From contig NZ_FNJK01000004.1 of NCBI RefSeq assembly GCF_900104225.1, positions 124,001 to 188,000 on the forward strand: a DNA stretch of 64,000 bases, read 5' to 3'. A model generated the notes under the pieces. That model was not told the DNA's origin and made no database searches. It was given only the letters and a program-made list of their open reading frames with translations. The stretch is from Streptococcus equinus (GTDB lineage: Bacteria; Bacillota; Bacilli; Lactobacillales; Streptococcaceae). This document shows positions 44,740 through 54,601 of this stretch, piece by piece. The position numbers were made by a program, and so were the translations under genes. Each line of letters starts with the position of its first letter. Position 1 is the stretch's first letter.

Positions 44740-47700
44740 TTATTTACCCCCTGTTACTTGTGCGAGAAGTTCTTCTTTTTCTGCTGCTGTTTCTGCACCG
44801 CCAGTTGCAATTTCGAAGGTACGTAATTCAAGTTCGTCACCTTCTAAACCTTTATTGGCAAGAGCATGTTCGATATTATTAATTTCATGGAACTCAGTTG
44901 GGTAAACTTTGACAAATTTATCAACTTCTTGTGCCCAATTATCAAGCAAACGTTTCGCTTTGGCACTACCAGTGTATTCGTAGTGTTTTTGAATCATCTC
45001 AACTAAGACATCATCACCACGTGTTTCACCAACTTTGTAAAGGTCAACCATTTGACGGTTAACTTTTTCAGCAAAGTCACCATTTACATCGTAAACGTAA
45101 GCAACACCACCACTCATACCAGCGGCAAAGTTACGACCTGTTGTACCAAGGATAACAGCAACACCACCTGTCATGTATTCACAACCGTGGGCTCCAACAC
45201 CTTCAACAACAACTTTTGCACCTGAGTTACGAACACAGAAACGTTCCCCAGCACGACCAGCAAAGTATGCTTCACCTTTAACAGCACCAAATAGAGCAAC
45301 GTTACCAACAATTGGTGAATTTTCAATATCATAGGCAGCATCATGAGGTGGCTTAACAATTAAACGTCCACCTGACATTGATTTAGCAATGTAGTCATTG
45401 GCTTCACCAATCAAAGTCAATTCCATACCTTGGGTAATAAAGCTTGCAAATGATTGACCAGCAATACCAGTGTATTCGTATTTAATCAAACCAGGTTCAA
45501 CTGAATAGTTACCGTAACGTTCCGCCATCCAACCGGCCATACGAGCACCAACAGCACGTTGAACATTATTAATTGTTTCTTTAACGGTTACGCCTGCACC
45601 ATTATCAACAGCTGCTTTAGCAAATCCATCCAATTCTTTCCATTGACGTGCTTCTGCAAATGGATCTTCAGTTTTACGTTCAATTGGATAAGCAGTTCCA
45701 AGCATACGAGAGAAATCAAGTGATTTTGCTTTTCCTTTTGGAATGAATTTTGCTTTCAAGATTTCTGAGTGACCAACCATTTCATCAACAGAACGGAAAC
45801 CAAGTTCAGCCATGTATTCACGCAATTCTTCTGCCATAAACATCATCATGTTGATAACATGTTCAGGTTTACCAGCAAAATGTTTACGAAGCTCTGGATT
45901 TTGAGTTGCAACACCAACAGGACAAGTATTAAGTGAACATACACGCATCATGACACAACCGATAGAAATCAATGTCAAACTTGCAAATGAATATTCTTCT
46001 GCACCAAGAAGTGTAGCAATGGCAACATCACGACCAGTCATCAATTTACCATCTGTTTCAAGTGTCATACGTTGACGGAGACGGTTAAGTGACAATGTTT
46101 GATGTGCTTCAGCCAAGCCCATTTCCCATGGAAGACCAGCATCACGGACAGAGTTACGTGGAGAAGCTCCAGTACCACCATCATAACCAGAAATAACAAC
46201 CTTATCAGCACCAGCTTTTACACAACCTGTAGCGATTGTACCAACACCAGTACTTGAAACCAATTTAACATTGATTTTAGCGTAAGGATTGATGGCTTTA
46301 AGGTCATAAATCAATTGTGCCAAATCTTCAATTGAGTAGATATCATGATGAGGTGGTGGTGAAATCAAACGTACACCAGGCGTTGCACCACGAATTTCAG
46401 CAACCCATGGGAAGACTTTTTGACCAGGCAATTGTCCACCTTCACCAGGTTTAGCACCTTGTGCCAACTTGATTTGGATTTCTTCAGCAGACATAAGGTA
46501 TTCAGCATTAACACCAAAACGTCCTGAAGCGACTTGTTTAATCTTAGAGTTCAAGTTACGACCATCTGGTTGTACTTTGAAACGATTGCGGTTTTCGCCA
46601 CCTTCACCAGAGTTCGATTTAGCTCCGATTGAGTTCATTGCTTCAGCAATTGTTTCGTGTGCTTCTTTAGAAAGTGAACCAAAACTCATAGCACCAACTT
46701 TGAAACGTTTAACGATTGTTTCAGCTGGTTCGACCTCAGAAAGGTCAACTTTTGGACGATCTGATTTAAATTCCCAGATTGAACGGAGTGTTGTTGGAGT
46801 TGCTAAAGCTTCTTTATCCAATTCAGCTGTATATTCTTTAAAGAGTTTGTAGTCACCCTTACGAACAGCTTGTTGGAAATTATAGACTGTATGCGGATTG
46901 AAGAGGTGGTATTCACCATCTGCTTTAAATTGATAGATACCGCCACTTTGCAAATAATCACCACGACGAGGACCAAATGCATCTTCCATACGTTGAAGAT
47001 ATTCTTTTTCAATTTGATCAAGTGACAATCCGCCGATACGAGTTACCGTACCTGTGAAGTATTTATTAACAACTGAGTCAGAAAGACCAACTGCTTCAAA
47101 CAATTGAGCCCCTTTATAACCAAGGATTGTAGAAATCCCCATACGACTCATGACTTTAACAATACCTTTTTCAGCTGCTTTACGATATTTTTCAAAGGCA
47201 GTTGCATCTTTACCGTATTCCTTCAATGTTGCATAAGCACCATAAGGGTGAACAGCTGCAGCACCATAACCAACTAAAGTTGCAAAATGGTGAACTTCAA
47301 TAGCTTCTGCCGTATCAACTACAATTGAGAATTGGCTAGCTTTTCCTTTAACAACCATGTAGTTATTCAAACCAGAAACAGCCAAAAGCATTGGAATAGT
47401 TGTTTGGTTTTCTTTAACATTACGGTCAGAAAGGATAATAATTTTGCTACCATTATCAACAGCTTTTTCAGCTGCTTTGAAAAGATTTTCTAGCGCACGT
47501 TGCAAACGATTATGTGATGGTTCCACAACATCATAAACTGTAGATAGAGTTGTTGCACGATAACGTTCGTCTTGCAAGTTAGCAATTTTAGCAAAGTCTT
47601 CACTTGAAAGAACTGGGCTATCAATTTTAACTTTAACACAGTTATCAGCACCATCAGCTTTGAAATTACCATCACCACCAAGGTAAACACTTGTTGAAAC

Positions 47701-49257
47701 AACGATTTGTTCACGAATAGCATCAATTGGTGGGTTAGTAACTTGTGCGAATTGTTGTTTAAAGAAAGTGAAAAGAGATTGACTCTTATTAGAAAGAACT
47801 GCTAATGGGCTATCAAATCCCATAGAGATAACTGGTTCTTCACCTTTTTCAGACATTGGAAGAATAGCTGTACGAATAACTTCTTCATTATATCCGTAAG
47901 CTTTCCACATTGTTTCAATGTCATTTGTTTCTTGATTTAATTCTGAAGCTTCAAAATCATTAAGATGTGCAATATTTTCTTCTACCCATTCTTTATATGG
48001 ATGTTGTGCAGCATAATAAGCTTTCACTTCTTCATTGCGCATCAATTTACCTGAAGTTGTGTCAATCAACATCATATTACCCGGACCAAGCACACCTTTT
48101 TCAATGACGCGACTTGGTTCAAGGTCAACAACACCAGATTCACTTGAACAGATTAAGAAGTTATCTTTTGTCAATGAATAACGACTAGGACGCAAACCAT
48201 TACGATCCAAACGAGCACCAACCATATCACCATCTGTAAAGACAAGAGCGGCTGGACCATCCCATGGAGCTACAAAGCTTGAAGCATATTCATAAAATGC
48301 TTTAAGATCATCAGTAAGTCCTGATTCATCACCCCAAGCTTCTGGTACCATCATCAAAAGACTTTGTGGAATATCACGTCCATTACGGTAAAGATATTCT
48401 AGACAGTTTTCTAATTTTGCAGAATCTGAATTCTCTTCATTGTAAACTTCAATCTGGTGACTGTGCATCCAGTTTTCTGCACCGCGAAGGGTATTAATTT
48501 CACCATTGTGGGCCAAGAAACGGAATGGTTGCGCACGATCCCAAGATGGGAAAGTATTTGTAGAGAAACGTGAGTGTGTCAAAGCAATGTGAGATTTGAA
48601 ATGTTCATCTTGCAAGTCAGGATAGAAAAGACCAACTTGGAAGGCATGAAGCATCCCTTTATACACAATTGTTTTGCTTGAAAGAGAACAGATGAAAAAT
48701 TCATCAGATGAAAAGCTCTTTTCAAGTTGACGACGTAGACGGAACAATTTGTCTTCAAAATCACGACCAGCTTTGGTATCATCAGGTTTTTTAACAAAAA
48801 CTTGTACAAAACTTGGCATAATTTCTTGTGCCGCTGGACCACAATTGTCATAATTGAATGGCACATCACGAGTCATCAAAACATGGAAACCAGCTGATTT
48901 AATTTCTGCTTTAACTGCTTCTAAAAGACTATCTTTAGCCTCAGTATCTTGGGGTAAAAATAGTTGTGCAACAGCATAGTCACCTTTTTTAGGTAAATCA
49001 TAACCTGCTTCTTTTGCTTTTACTTGGAAAAATTCATCTGGTAAAGCAAGCAACATTCCGGCACCATCACCAGTATCAGGCTCTGCACCTGTACCACCAC
49101 GGTGATTCATACGTGTCAACATTGTCAAGGCATATTCAATCAAAGTATGACTTGCTTCACCATCGAGTTGTGCAACAAACCCCATCCCGCAAGCATCCGA
49201 TTCAAAAGATGGATCCCAAAGCGTTGTTTGCTGCGCCCTCAAAGCACTTTCATTCAT
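44740..49257 (-). CDS. gltB: Glutamate synthase large subunit
   Basis: The 1505-residue subunit makes two glutamates from glutamine and 2-oxoglutarate. The glutaminase begins at the cysteine of SDACGMGFVA, which must be exposed by removal of the short N-terminal propeptide. The FMN synthase domain contains the 3Fe-4S cysteines (CVMMRVCSLNTCPVG), and the C-terminal domain has the GXGXG beta helix. I start at MNESALRAQQTT (49257) behind AGGAGTAAGAGCT; six more upstream codons are not needed. The leader carries a triple 10-bp repeat (49282-49311). Confidence 0.95.
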   Translation of the reverse strand: MNESALRAQQTTLWDPSFESDACGMGFVAQLDGEASHTLIEYALTMLTRMNHRGGTGAEPDTGDGAGMLLALPDEFFQVKAKEAGYDLPKKGDYAVAQLFLPQDTEAKDSLLEAVKAEIKSAGFHVLMTRDVPFNYDNCGPAAQEIMPSFVQVFVKKPDDTKAGRDFEDKLFRLRRQLEKSFSSDEFFICSLSSKTIVYKGMLHAFQVGLFYPDLQDEHFKSHIALTHSRFSTNTFPSWDRAQPFRFLAHNGEINTLRGAENWMHSHQIEVYNEENSDSAKLENCLEYLYRNGRDIPQSLLMMVPEAWGDESGLTDDLKAFYEYASSFVAPWDGPAALVFTDGDMVGARLDRNGLRPSRYSLTKDNFLICSSESGVVDLEPSRVIEKGVLGPGNMMLIDTTSGKLMRNEEVKAYYAAQHPYKEWVEENIAHLNDFEASELNQETNDIETMWKAYGYNEEVIRTAILPMSEKGEEPVISMGFDSPLAVLSNKSQSLFTFFKQQFAQVTNPPIDAIREQIVVSTSVYLGGDGNFKADGADNCVKVKIDSPVLSSEDFAKIANLQDERYRATTLSTVYDVVEPSHNRLQRALENLFKAAEKAVDNGSKIIILSDRNVKENQTTIPMLLAVSGLNNYMVVKGKASQFSIVVDTAEAIEVHHFATLVGYGAAAVHPYGAYATLKEYGKDATAFEKYRKAAEKGIVKVMSRMGISTILGYKGAQLFEAVGLSDSVVNKYFTGTVTRIGGLSLDQIEKEYLQRMEDAFGPRRGDYLQSGGIYQFKADGEYHLFNPHTVYNFQQAVRKGDYKLFKEYTAELDKEALATPTTLRSIWEFKSDRPKVDLSEVEPAETIVKRFKVGAMSFGSLSKEAHETIAEAMNSIGAKSNSGEGGENRNRFKVQPDGRNLNSKIKQVASGRFGVNAEYLMSAEEIQIKLAQGAKPGEGGQLPGQKVFPWVAEIRGATPGVRLISPPPHHDIYSIEDLAQLIYDLKAINPYAKINVKLVSSTGVGTIATGCVKAGADKVVISGYDGGTGASPRNSVRDAGLPWEMGLAEAHQTLSLNRLRQRMTLETDGKLMTGRDVAIATLLGAEEYSFASLTLISIGCVMMRVCSLNTCPVGVATQNPELRKHFAGKPEHVINMMMFMAEELREYMAELGFRSVDEMVGHSEILKAKFIPKGKAKSLDFSRMLGTAYPIERKTEDPFAEARQWKELDGFAKAAVDNGAGVTVKETINNVQRAVGARMAGWMAERYGNYSVEPGLIKYEYTGIAGQSFASFITQGMELTLIGEANDYIAKSMSGGRLIVKPPHDAAYDIENSPIVGNVALFGAVKGEAYFAGRAGERFCVRNSGAKVVVEGVGAHGCEYMTGGVAVILGTTGRNFAAGMSGGVAYVYDVNGDFAEKVNRQMVDLYKVGETRGDDVLVEMIQKHYEYTGSAKAKRLLDNWAQEVDKFVKVYPTEFHEINNIEHALANKGLEGDELELRTFEIATGGAETAAEKEELLAQVTGGK

Positions 49258-49281
49258 AGCTCTTACTCCTATCATTAATAC

Positions 49282-49311
49282 AAATAGTCTAAAATAGACT
49301 AAAATAGTCTA
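49282..49311. repeat. Triple 10-bp repeat in the gltB leader
   Basis: AAATAGTCTA, AAATAGACTA and AAATAGTCTA follow each other with no gap. TAGTCTA and TAGACTA are reverse complements, so each neighbouring pair is also a dyad. It lies 25-54 bases upstream of gltB, downstream of the -10. Confidence 0.85.
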
Positions 49312-49334
49312 ATTATTCAGAATATTTACTTCAC

Positions 49335-49340
49335 ATTATA
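49335..49340 (-). promoter_or_regulatory. gltB extended -10
   Basis: TATAAT preceded by TGG on the minus strand, with a second TATAAT ten bases upstream. Transcription would begin near 49328. Confidence 0.5.
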
Positions 49341-49410
49341 CCACATTATATCTAATTAGAATAGCTCTTATTTAAACTTTCTAATGAGAATGTGGTATTT
49401 TTAAGTAAAA

Positions 49411-49433
49411 AAAAGACAGCTTAAAGCTGTCTT
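49411..49433 (-). terminator. glnA terminator
   Basis: AAGACAGC and GCTGTCTT around TTAAA; followed on the minus strand by TTTTTT. Confidence 0.85.
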
Positions 49434-49454
49434 ACTTATTATTACCGCTATATC

Positions 49455-50801
49455 TTAGTAAAGATCTAGGTAGTTATCAATTTCCCATTGTGAAACAAAG
49501 GCCGCATAGCTTGACCATTCAATTTTCTTAGCTTCCACAAAGTTTGTAAAGATGTGATTTCCAAGAGCAGATTTAACCACTTCATCATCTTGCAAAGCTT
49601 TAACGGCATTGTGCAATGTTGATGGAAGATCACGAATACCAGCTTCTTTACGTTCTTCTTGTGTCATGATGTAGATATTTGATTCAACCGGAGCTGGAGC
49701 TTCAATTTTGTTTTCAATACCATCAAGACCTGCTTCAAGAAGGACTGCAAGAGCAAGATATGGGTTAGCAGTTGGGTCAACTGAACGAAGTTCCAAACGA
49801 GTACCCATTCCACGTGATGCAGGTACGCGGATAAGTGGTGAACGGTTACGTCCAGCCCATGCAATGTAAACTGGTGCTTCATAACCAGGAACCAAACGTT
49901 TGTATGAGTTTACAGTTGGGTTCATGATTGCAGTGTAATTGTAAGCATGTTTCATCAAACCGCCAAGGAAGTAATATGCTGTTTCAGACAATTGCATACC
50001 TTTTGGATCTTCTGGTTCAAAGAAAGCATTGTTTCCATCGTAGTCAAACAATGACATGTTACAGTGCATACCTGAACCGTTGATACCGAATTTAGGTTTA
50101 GCCATGAATGTAGCGTAAAGACCGTGTTTACGAGCAATTGTTTTAACAACAAGTTTGAAAATTTGAATGTTATCACAAGCTTTCAAAACATCAGCATATT
50201 TAAAGTCAATTTCGTGTTGACCAATCGCAACTTCGTGGTGACTTGCTTCAACTTCAAATCCCATTTCAGTCAAAACATTAACGATTTCACGACGAGTGTT
50301 ATCTGCAAGGTCAGTTGGTGCAAGGTCAAAGTAACCACCGCGGTCGTTTACTTCAAGAGTTGGTTCACCTTTTTCATCCAATTTGAACAAGAAGAATTCT
50401 GGTTCTGGACCAAGGTTAAATGATTTGAAACCAACTTTTTCCATGTGACGAAGCGCACGTTTCAAGTTACCACGTGGGTCACCTGCAAATGGTTCACCTT
50501 CTGGAGTGTAGATATCACAGATCAAACCTGCAACAGCACCATTTTCACCACCCCAAGGGAATACTGTCCATGTATCAAGATCTGGATGCAAGAACATATC
50601 AGATTCGTTGATACGTACAAAACCTTCGATTGAAGATCCATCAAACATTGCTTTGTTTGACAAGACTTTGTCAAGTTGTTCGTCAGTTGCTGGGATTTCT
50701 ACGTTTTTCAATGTTCCAGCGATATCTGAGAACATCAAGCGTAAAAATGTAACATTTTTTTCTTTGACTTCGCGACGGATGTCAGCTGCTGTAATAGTCA
50801 T
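49455..50801 (-). CDS. glnA: Glutamine synthetase, type I
   Basis: The 448-residue enzyme makes glutamine from glutamate, ammonium and ATP. It is the short GSI-alpha form (no adenylylation insert): [29 protein letters not shown] and NRSPLIRVP are visible. It ends ...[10 protein letters not shown]. In Firmicutes it is feedback inhibited by glutamine and then stabilises GlnR on DNA. It follows glnR by 45 bases in one operon. Confidence 0.97.
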   Translation of the reverse strand: MTITAADIRREVKEKNVTFLRLMFSDIAGTLKNVEIPATDEQLDKVLSNKAMFDGSSIEGFVRINESDMFLHPDLDTWTVFPWGGENGAVAGLICDIYTPEGEPFAGDPRGNLKRALRHMEKVGFKSFNLGPEPEFFLFKLDEKGEPTLEVNDRGGYFDLAPTDLADNTRREIVNVLTEMGFEVEASHHEVAIGQHEIDFKYADVLKACDNIQIFKLVVKTIARKHGLYATFMAKPKFGINGSGMHCNMSLFDYDGNNAFFEPEDPKGMQLSETAYYFLGGLMKHAYNYTAIMNPTVNSYKRLVPGYEAPVYIAWAGRNRSPLIRVPASRGMGTRLELRSVDPTANPYLALAVLLEAGLDGIENKIEAPAPVESNIYIMTQEERKEAGIRDLPSTLHNAVKALQDDEVVKSALGNHIFTNFVEAKKIEWSSYAAFVSQWEIDNYLDLY

Positions 50802-50846
50802 GAATTTAGGTCTCCTTTTAAAACCGAAATAACCGAGCGGCGCTTA

Positions 50847-51218
50847 TTAAATGCGCCAATTGCTAATGTACTGTGATGGGGCCGAAAAACGACCTTGGTT
50901 TCGGAGTTCATCTTGTAAGATTCGACGAACATCAGCATCAGTTAAAGACTTCTGCTTTTGAAGTGCTTTATCTTGTCTATCAGCGTACTCACGCTTAATA
51001 GCCGCAATATTAAGCCCCTCGTCAAGGAAATCTTTAATTTCAAGCAATCGATCCATGTCATTCAATGAAAACATACGACGGTTACCTGAAGTACGTTCTG
51101 GGGTTATCAACCCTTGATCCTCATAATAACGAATCTGACGTGCTGTTAAATCGGTCAATTTCATTACTGTCCCAATGGGAAAAACCGCCATGGAACGTCT
51201 GAGTTCTTTTTCTTTCAT
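50847..51218 (-). CDS. glnR: GlnR, MerR-family nitrogen repressor
   Basis: The 123-residue regulator has MAVFPIGTVMKLTDLTARQIRYYEDQ (winged helix, quoted in part) and the TSGNRRMFSLNDMDRLLEIK wing. The start is 51218 (MKEKELRR) behind GGAAGGAGGTCATC. GlnR with feedback-inhibited GlnA represses glnRA and other nitrogen genes when nitrogen is plentiful. A GlnR box sits directly upstream of its own promoter. Confidence 0.95.
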   Translation of the reverse strand: MKEKELRRSMAVFPIGTVMKLTDLTARQIRYYEDQGLITPERTSGNRRMFSLNDMDRLLEIKDFLDEGLNIAAIKREYADRQDKALQKQKSLTDADVRRILQDELRNQGRFSAPSQYISNWRI

Positions 51219-51239
51219 GATGACCTCCTTCCGATAATT

Positions 51240-51268
51240 ATTATAGTCTGAAAATTCTAAACTGTCAA
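51240..51268 (-). promoter_or_regulatory. glnRA promoter
   Basis: TTGACA (51263-51268) and TATAAT (51240-51245), both perfect, are 17 bases apart on the minus strand. Confidence 0.85.
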
Positions 51269-51275
51269 CCCCATA

Positions 51276-51292
51276 TGTCAGAAAATATAACA
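51276..51292. promoter_or_regulatory. GlnR box
   Basis: TGTTATATTTTCTGACA on the minus strand fits TGTNA-N7-TNACA exactly, seven bases upstream of the -35. Confidence 0.85.
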
Positions 51293-51299
51293 TTAAAAC

Positions 51300-51845
51300 C
51301 TAATTTTTTTCATTTCTCTGTTTCAACCACCCTCGAACCATGTCTACATCTGAATTGACAAGAATAGCTACAAAAACACCACAGAAAGTTTCAAATACCC
51401 TTGCAAAAACATATAAAATCGTATCACCAGCAGGAATTGATAGAGTAATAATCAAAAGCGCTGATGTTCCGCCAATAATTCCAGCCTTATTATTAATAGA
51501 AACATTAATCATAATCCCTAACATGGTAAACACCGGAACAAACACCAAAGTTACCCAAAATTGATTATGAAAAAATTGATTAATTAAAAAGAAGAGCAAA
51601 GATAAAAAACCACCAACACTATTTCCAACTATACGTGAAAAACCAAAGTGTACACTCTTATCTAAACTTTCACGTAAGCTGAAAACAGCCGTCAGTGTTC
51701 CAATCTGCAACCCTTCCCACCCAAATAAATGAAATAATAAGAGAACCAAAAAAACAGATAAACCTGTCTTAAGCGTTCGCATCCCTAACTTAAACTTACT
51801 CGGATCAAATTTATAATTCGATAAAAGATTTTTTAGATATTTCAT
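51300..51845 (-). CDS. Aromatic acid exporter (ArAE_1/FUSC-like) membrane protein
   Basis: The 181-residue protein has an N-terminal ArAE_1 domain (GMRTLKTGLSVFLVLLLFHL; AVFSLRESLDKSVHFGFSRI) with four to five membrane segments and a short basic tail. Related YqjA/YgaE proteins are annotated as putative aromatic-acid exporters. The substrate is unknown. It lies just upstream of glnR on the same strand, but glnR has its own promoter. Confidence 0.8.
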   Translation of the reverse strand: MKYLKNLLSNYKFDPSKFKLGMRTLKTGLSVFLVLLLFHLFGWEGLQIGTLTAVFSLRESLDKSVHFGFSRIVGNSVGGFLSLLFFLINQFFHNQFWVTLVFVPVFTMLGIMINVSINNKAGIIGGTSALLIITLSIPAGDTILYVFARVFETFCGVFVAILVNSDVDMVRGWLKQRNEKN

Positions 51846-51960
51846 AACTCACAACCCAATTTATTTTCTTTATTTTATCACACTTTAAATTGTTTTCGCT
51901 AGGTATGAATACGCTTACCGCAATCACTACTTTATAAGAAATCCCTTCTTATGCCAACAA

Positions 51961-51986
51961 AAAAAGAGCCTCAAAGGCTCTTTTTT
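51961..51986 (-). terminator. pgk terminator
   Basis: AAAAAGAGCC and GGCTCTTTTTT around TCAAA; minus-strand T-run follows. Confidence 0.85.
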
Positions 51987-52000
51987 CTCAATGATGAGAA

Positions 52001-53197
52001 TTATTTTTCAGTCAATGCAGCAAGACCTGGAAGTACTTTACCTTCAAGAAGTTCCATAGATGCACCACCACCAGTAGAGATCCATGAGAATTTGTCTGCA
52101 CGGCCAAGGTTGATAGCTGCAGCAGCTGAGTCACCACCACCGATGATTGATTTAACGCCTGGTTGTTTAACAATAGCGTCCATTACACCGATTGTACCAG
52201 CTTGGAAATCAGGGTTTTCGAACACACCCATAGGTCCGTTCCAAACAACAGTTTTAGCACCAGTCAATTCTTCATCAAATTTAGCGATTGATTTAGGACC
52301 GATATCAAGACCAAGGAAACCTGCATCTACAGCTGCACCTTCAGTATCTTTAACTTCAGTGTAATCAGCAAAAGCGTTAGCTTCTTTTGAGTCAACTGGC
52401 AAGATCAATTTACCGTTAGCTTTAGCCAAAAGTTCTTTAGCAACTTCAAGTTTGTCTTCTTCAACAAGTGAGTTACCGATTTCAATACCTTGTGCTTTAA
52501 GGAATGTGTAAGTCATACCACCACCGATAAGAACTTTATCAGCTTTTTTCAACAAGTTTTCGATAACACCGATTTTATCTGAAACTTTTGAACCACCAAG
52601 GATTGCGATAAATGGACGAACTGGGTTTTCAACAGCTTCTTGGATGTATGCAATTTCGTTTTCAAGAAGGAAACCTGCAACAGCTTTTTCAACGTTTGCA
52701 GAGATACCTACGTTAGATGCGTGTGAACGGTGTGCAGTACCGAATGCATCGTTAACGAAGATTCCGTCACCAAGTGAAGCCCAGTATTTACCAAGTTCTG
52801 GATCGTTTTTAGATTCTTTTTTACCGTCAACATCTTCAAAACGAGTGTTTTCAACAAGAAGAACTTCACCATCTTTAAGGTTGTTAATAGCTTCTTCAAG
52901 TTTAGCACCACGTGTAACACCTGGGAAGACAACTTCTTGACCAAGTTTAGCTGCCAAATCAGCTGCTACTGGAGCAAGAGATTTACCTTCTTTATCAGCT
53001 TCTTCTTTAACACGTCCAAGGTGAGAGAAAAGAATTGCACGACCACCTTGTTCGATGATGTACTTGATTGTTGGAAGAGCCGCAGAAATACGGTTGTCAT
53101 TAGTGATAACGCCATCTTTCAAAGGTACGTTAAAGTCAACACGGACAAGAACTTTTTTACCTTTCAAATCAACGTCTTTAACAGTCAATTTAGCCAT
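52001..53197 (-). CDS. pgk: Phosphoglycerate kinase
   Basis: The 398-residue glycolytic enzyme makes ATP from 1,3-bisphosphoglycerate. It has [28 protein letters not shown], and the C-terminal nucleotide region [14 protein letters not shown] and [25 protein letters not shown] precedes the start. Highly biased codons indicate strong expression. Confidence 0.97.
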   Translation of the reverse strand: MAKLTVKDVDLKGKKVLVRVDFNVPLKDGVITNDNRISAALPTIKYIIEQGGRAILFSHLGRVKEEADKEGKSLAPVAADLAAKLGQEVVFPGVTRGAKLEEAINNLKDGEVLLVENTRFEDVDGKKESKNDPELGKYWASLGDGIFVNDAFGTAHRSHASNVGISANVEKAVAGFLLENEIAYIQEAVENPVRPFIAILGGSKVSDKIGVIENLLKKADKVLIGGGMTYTFLKAQGIEIGNSLVEEDKLEVAKELLAKANGKLILPVDSKEANAFADYTEVKDTEGAAVDAGFLGLDIGPKSIAKFDEELTGAKTVVWNGPMGVFENPDFQAGTIGVMDAIVKQPGVKSIIGGGDSAAAAINLGRADKFSWISTGGGASMELLEGKVLPGLAALTEK

Positions 53198-53337
53198 TGA
53201 TAGGACTCCTTATATTTTTTTATACATGCTAATTATATCACAAAACCTTTAAAAGAGGTAGTTAAATCAATAGTTTTTGTCCCTCAGCTTACATACTACT
53301 GATTTTTGAGAAAGCAAAAATATTTGTGGAAAACAAA

Positions 53338-53362
53338 AAAGAGAGGAATAAATCCTCTCTTT
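53338..53362 (-). terminator. gap terminator
   Basis: AAAGAGAGGA and TCCTCTCTTT with an ATAAA loop; minus-strand T-run follows. Confidence 0.85.
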
Positions 53363-53380
53363 AACTGATCAACTCAATGA

Positions 53381-54394
53381 TTATTTAGCAATTTTTGCGA
53401 AGTATTCAAGAGTACGAACAAGTTGTGAAGTGTATGACATTTCGTTGTCGTACCATGAAACAGTTTTAACCAATTGAGTACCGTCAGCAGCTTCAGTTAC
53501 TTCAGTTTGAGTTGCGTCAAACAATGAACCGAATGAGATACCTACGATATCGCTTGAAACTACTTGGTCAGTGTTGTAACCGAATGATTCAGTTGCAGCA
53601 GCTTGCATAGCAGCGTTAACTTCTTCAACAGTTACTTTTTTGTCAAGAACTGAAACAAGTTCAGTAAGTGATCCAGTTGGAACTGGTACACGTTGTGCAT
53701 GACCTTGAAGTTTACCGTTCAATTCAGGGATAACAAGACCGATAGCTTTAGCAGCACCAGTTGAGTTAGGAACGATGTTTTCAGCAGCAGCACGTGCGCG
53801 ACGGAAGTCACCTTTACGGTGTGGTCCATCAAGAGTCATTTGGTCACCAGTGTAACCGTGAACTGTAGTCATTGTACCAACTTTAAGACCGAAGTTTTTG
53901 TTCAAAGCGTCAGCCATTGGTGCAAGACAGTTAGTTGTACATGAACCAGCTGAGATAACTGTTTCAGTACCATCTAGGATTTCGTGGTTAGTGTTAAATA
54001 CGATTGTTTTAACATCTGATCCACCAGGAGCAGTGATAACAACTTTTTTAGCTCCACCTTCGTGCAAGTGTTTTTCAGCAGCAGCTTTAGTTGCAAAGAA
54101 ACCAGTTGCTTCAAGAACGATTTCTACACCGTCGTTAGCCCAGTCGATTTGTTCTGGGTCACGTTCTGCAGAAACTTTAACGAATTGACCGTTAACTTCA
54201 AAACCACCATCTTTAACAACAACATCACCGTTGAAACGACCTTGAGTTGTATCGTATTTCAACAAGTGAGCAAGCATAGCTGGGTCAGTAAGGTCGTTAA
54301 TACGAGCTACTTCAACACCTTCAACGTTTTGGATACGACGGAATGCAAGACGACCGATACGACCGAAACCGTTAATACCAACTTTAACTACCAT
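53381..54394 (-). CDS. gap: Glyceraldehyde-3-phosphate dehydrogenase
   Basis: The 337-residue NAD enzyme has [15 protein letters not shown] and the catalytic cysteine in [12 protein letters not shown]. In streptococci it is also found on the surface as plasmin receptor. I start at [11 protein letters not shown] (54394) behind AAGGAGGAAATCACTA; the longer frame is unsupported. It lies between fusA and pgk, each with its own terminator. Confidence 0.97.
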   Translation of the reverse strand: MVVKVGINGFGRIGRLAFRRIQNVEGVEVARINDLTDPAMLAHLLKYDTTQGRFNGDVVVKDGGFEVNGQFVKVSAERDPEQIDWANDGVEIVLEATGFFATKAAAEKHLHEGGAKKVVITAPGGSDVKTIVFNTNHEILDGTETVISAGSCTTNCLAPMADALNKNFGLKVGTMTTVHGYTGDQMTLDGPHRKGDFRRARAAAENIVPNSTGAAKAIGLVIPELNGKLQGHAQRVPVPTGSLTELVSVLDKKVTVEEVNAAMQAAATESFGYNTDQVVSSDIVGISFGSLFDATQTEVTEAADGTQLVKTVSWYDNEMSYTSQLVRTLEYFAKIAK

Positions 54395-54565
54395 TAGTGA
54401 TTTCCTCCTTATGAAAATCAAAAAAAAATTTTTTATTTTAAAAGGTTTCCCTTTTAGACAATTGTGAAAAGATTAACTTACGTAGGCACAAATCAACCTT
54501 TCAACGCTATTATTATATAACTATTTCGGCAAAATTGCAAATATTATTACCGTTTTCATTACAAA

Positions 54566-54596
54566 AAAGGACGCTCATTTGAGCATCCTTTTTATT
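54566..54596 (-). terminator. fusA terminator
   Basis: AAAAAGGAcGCTCA pairs with TGAGCaTCCTTTTT around a short loop, with one mismatch. Confidence 0.7.
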
Positions 54597-54601
54597 AGTA
54601 A

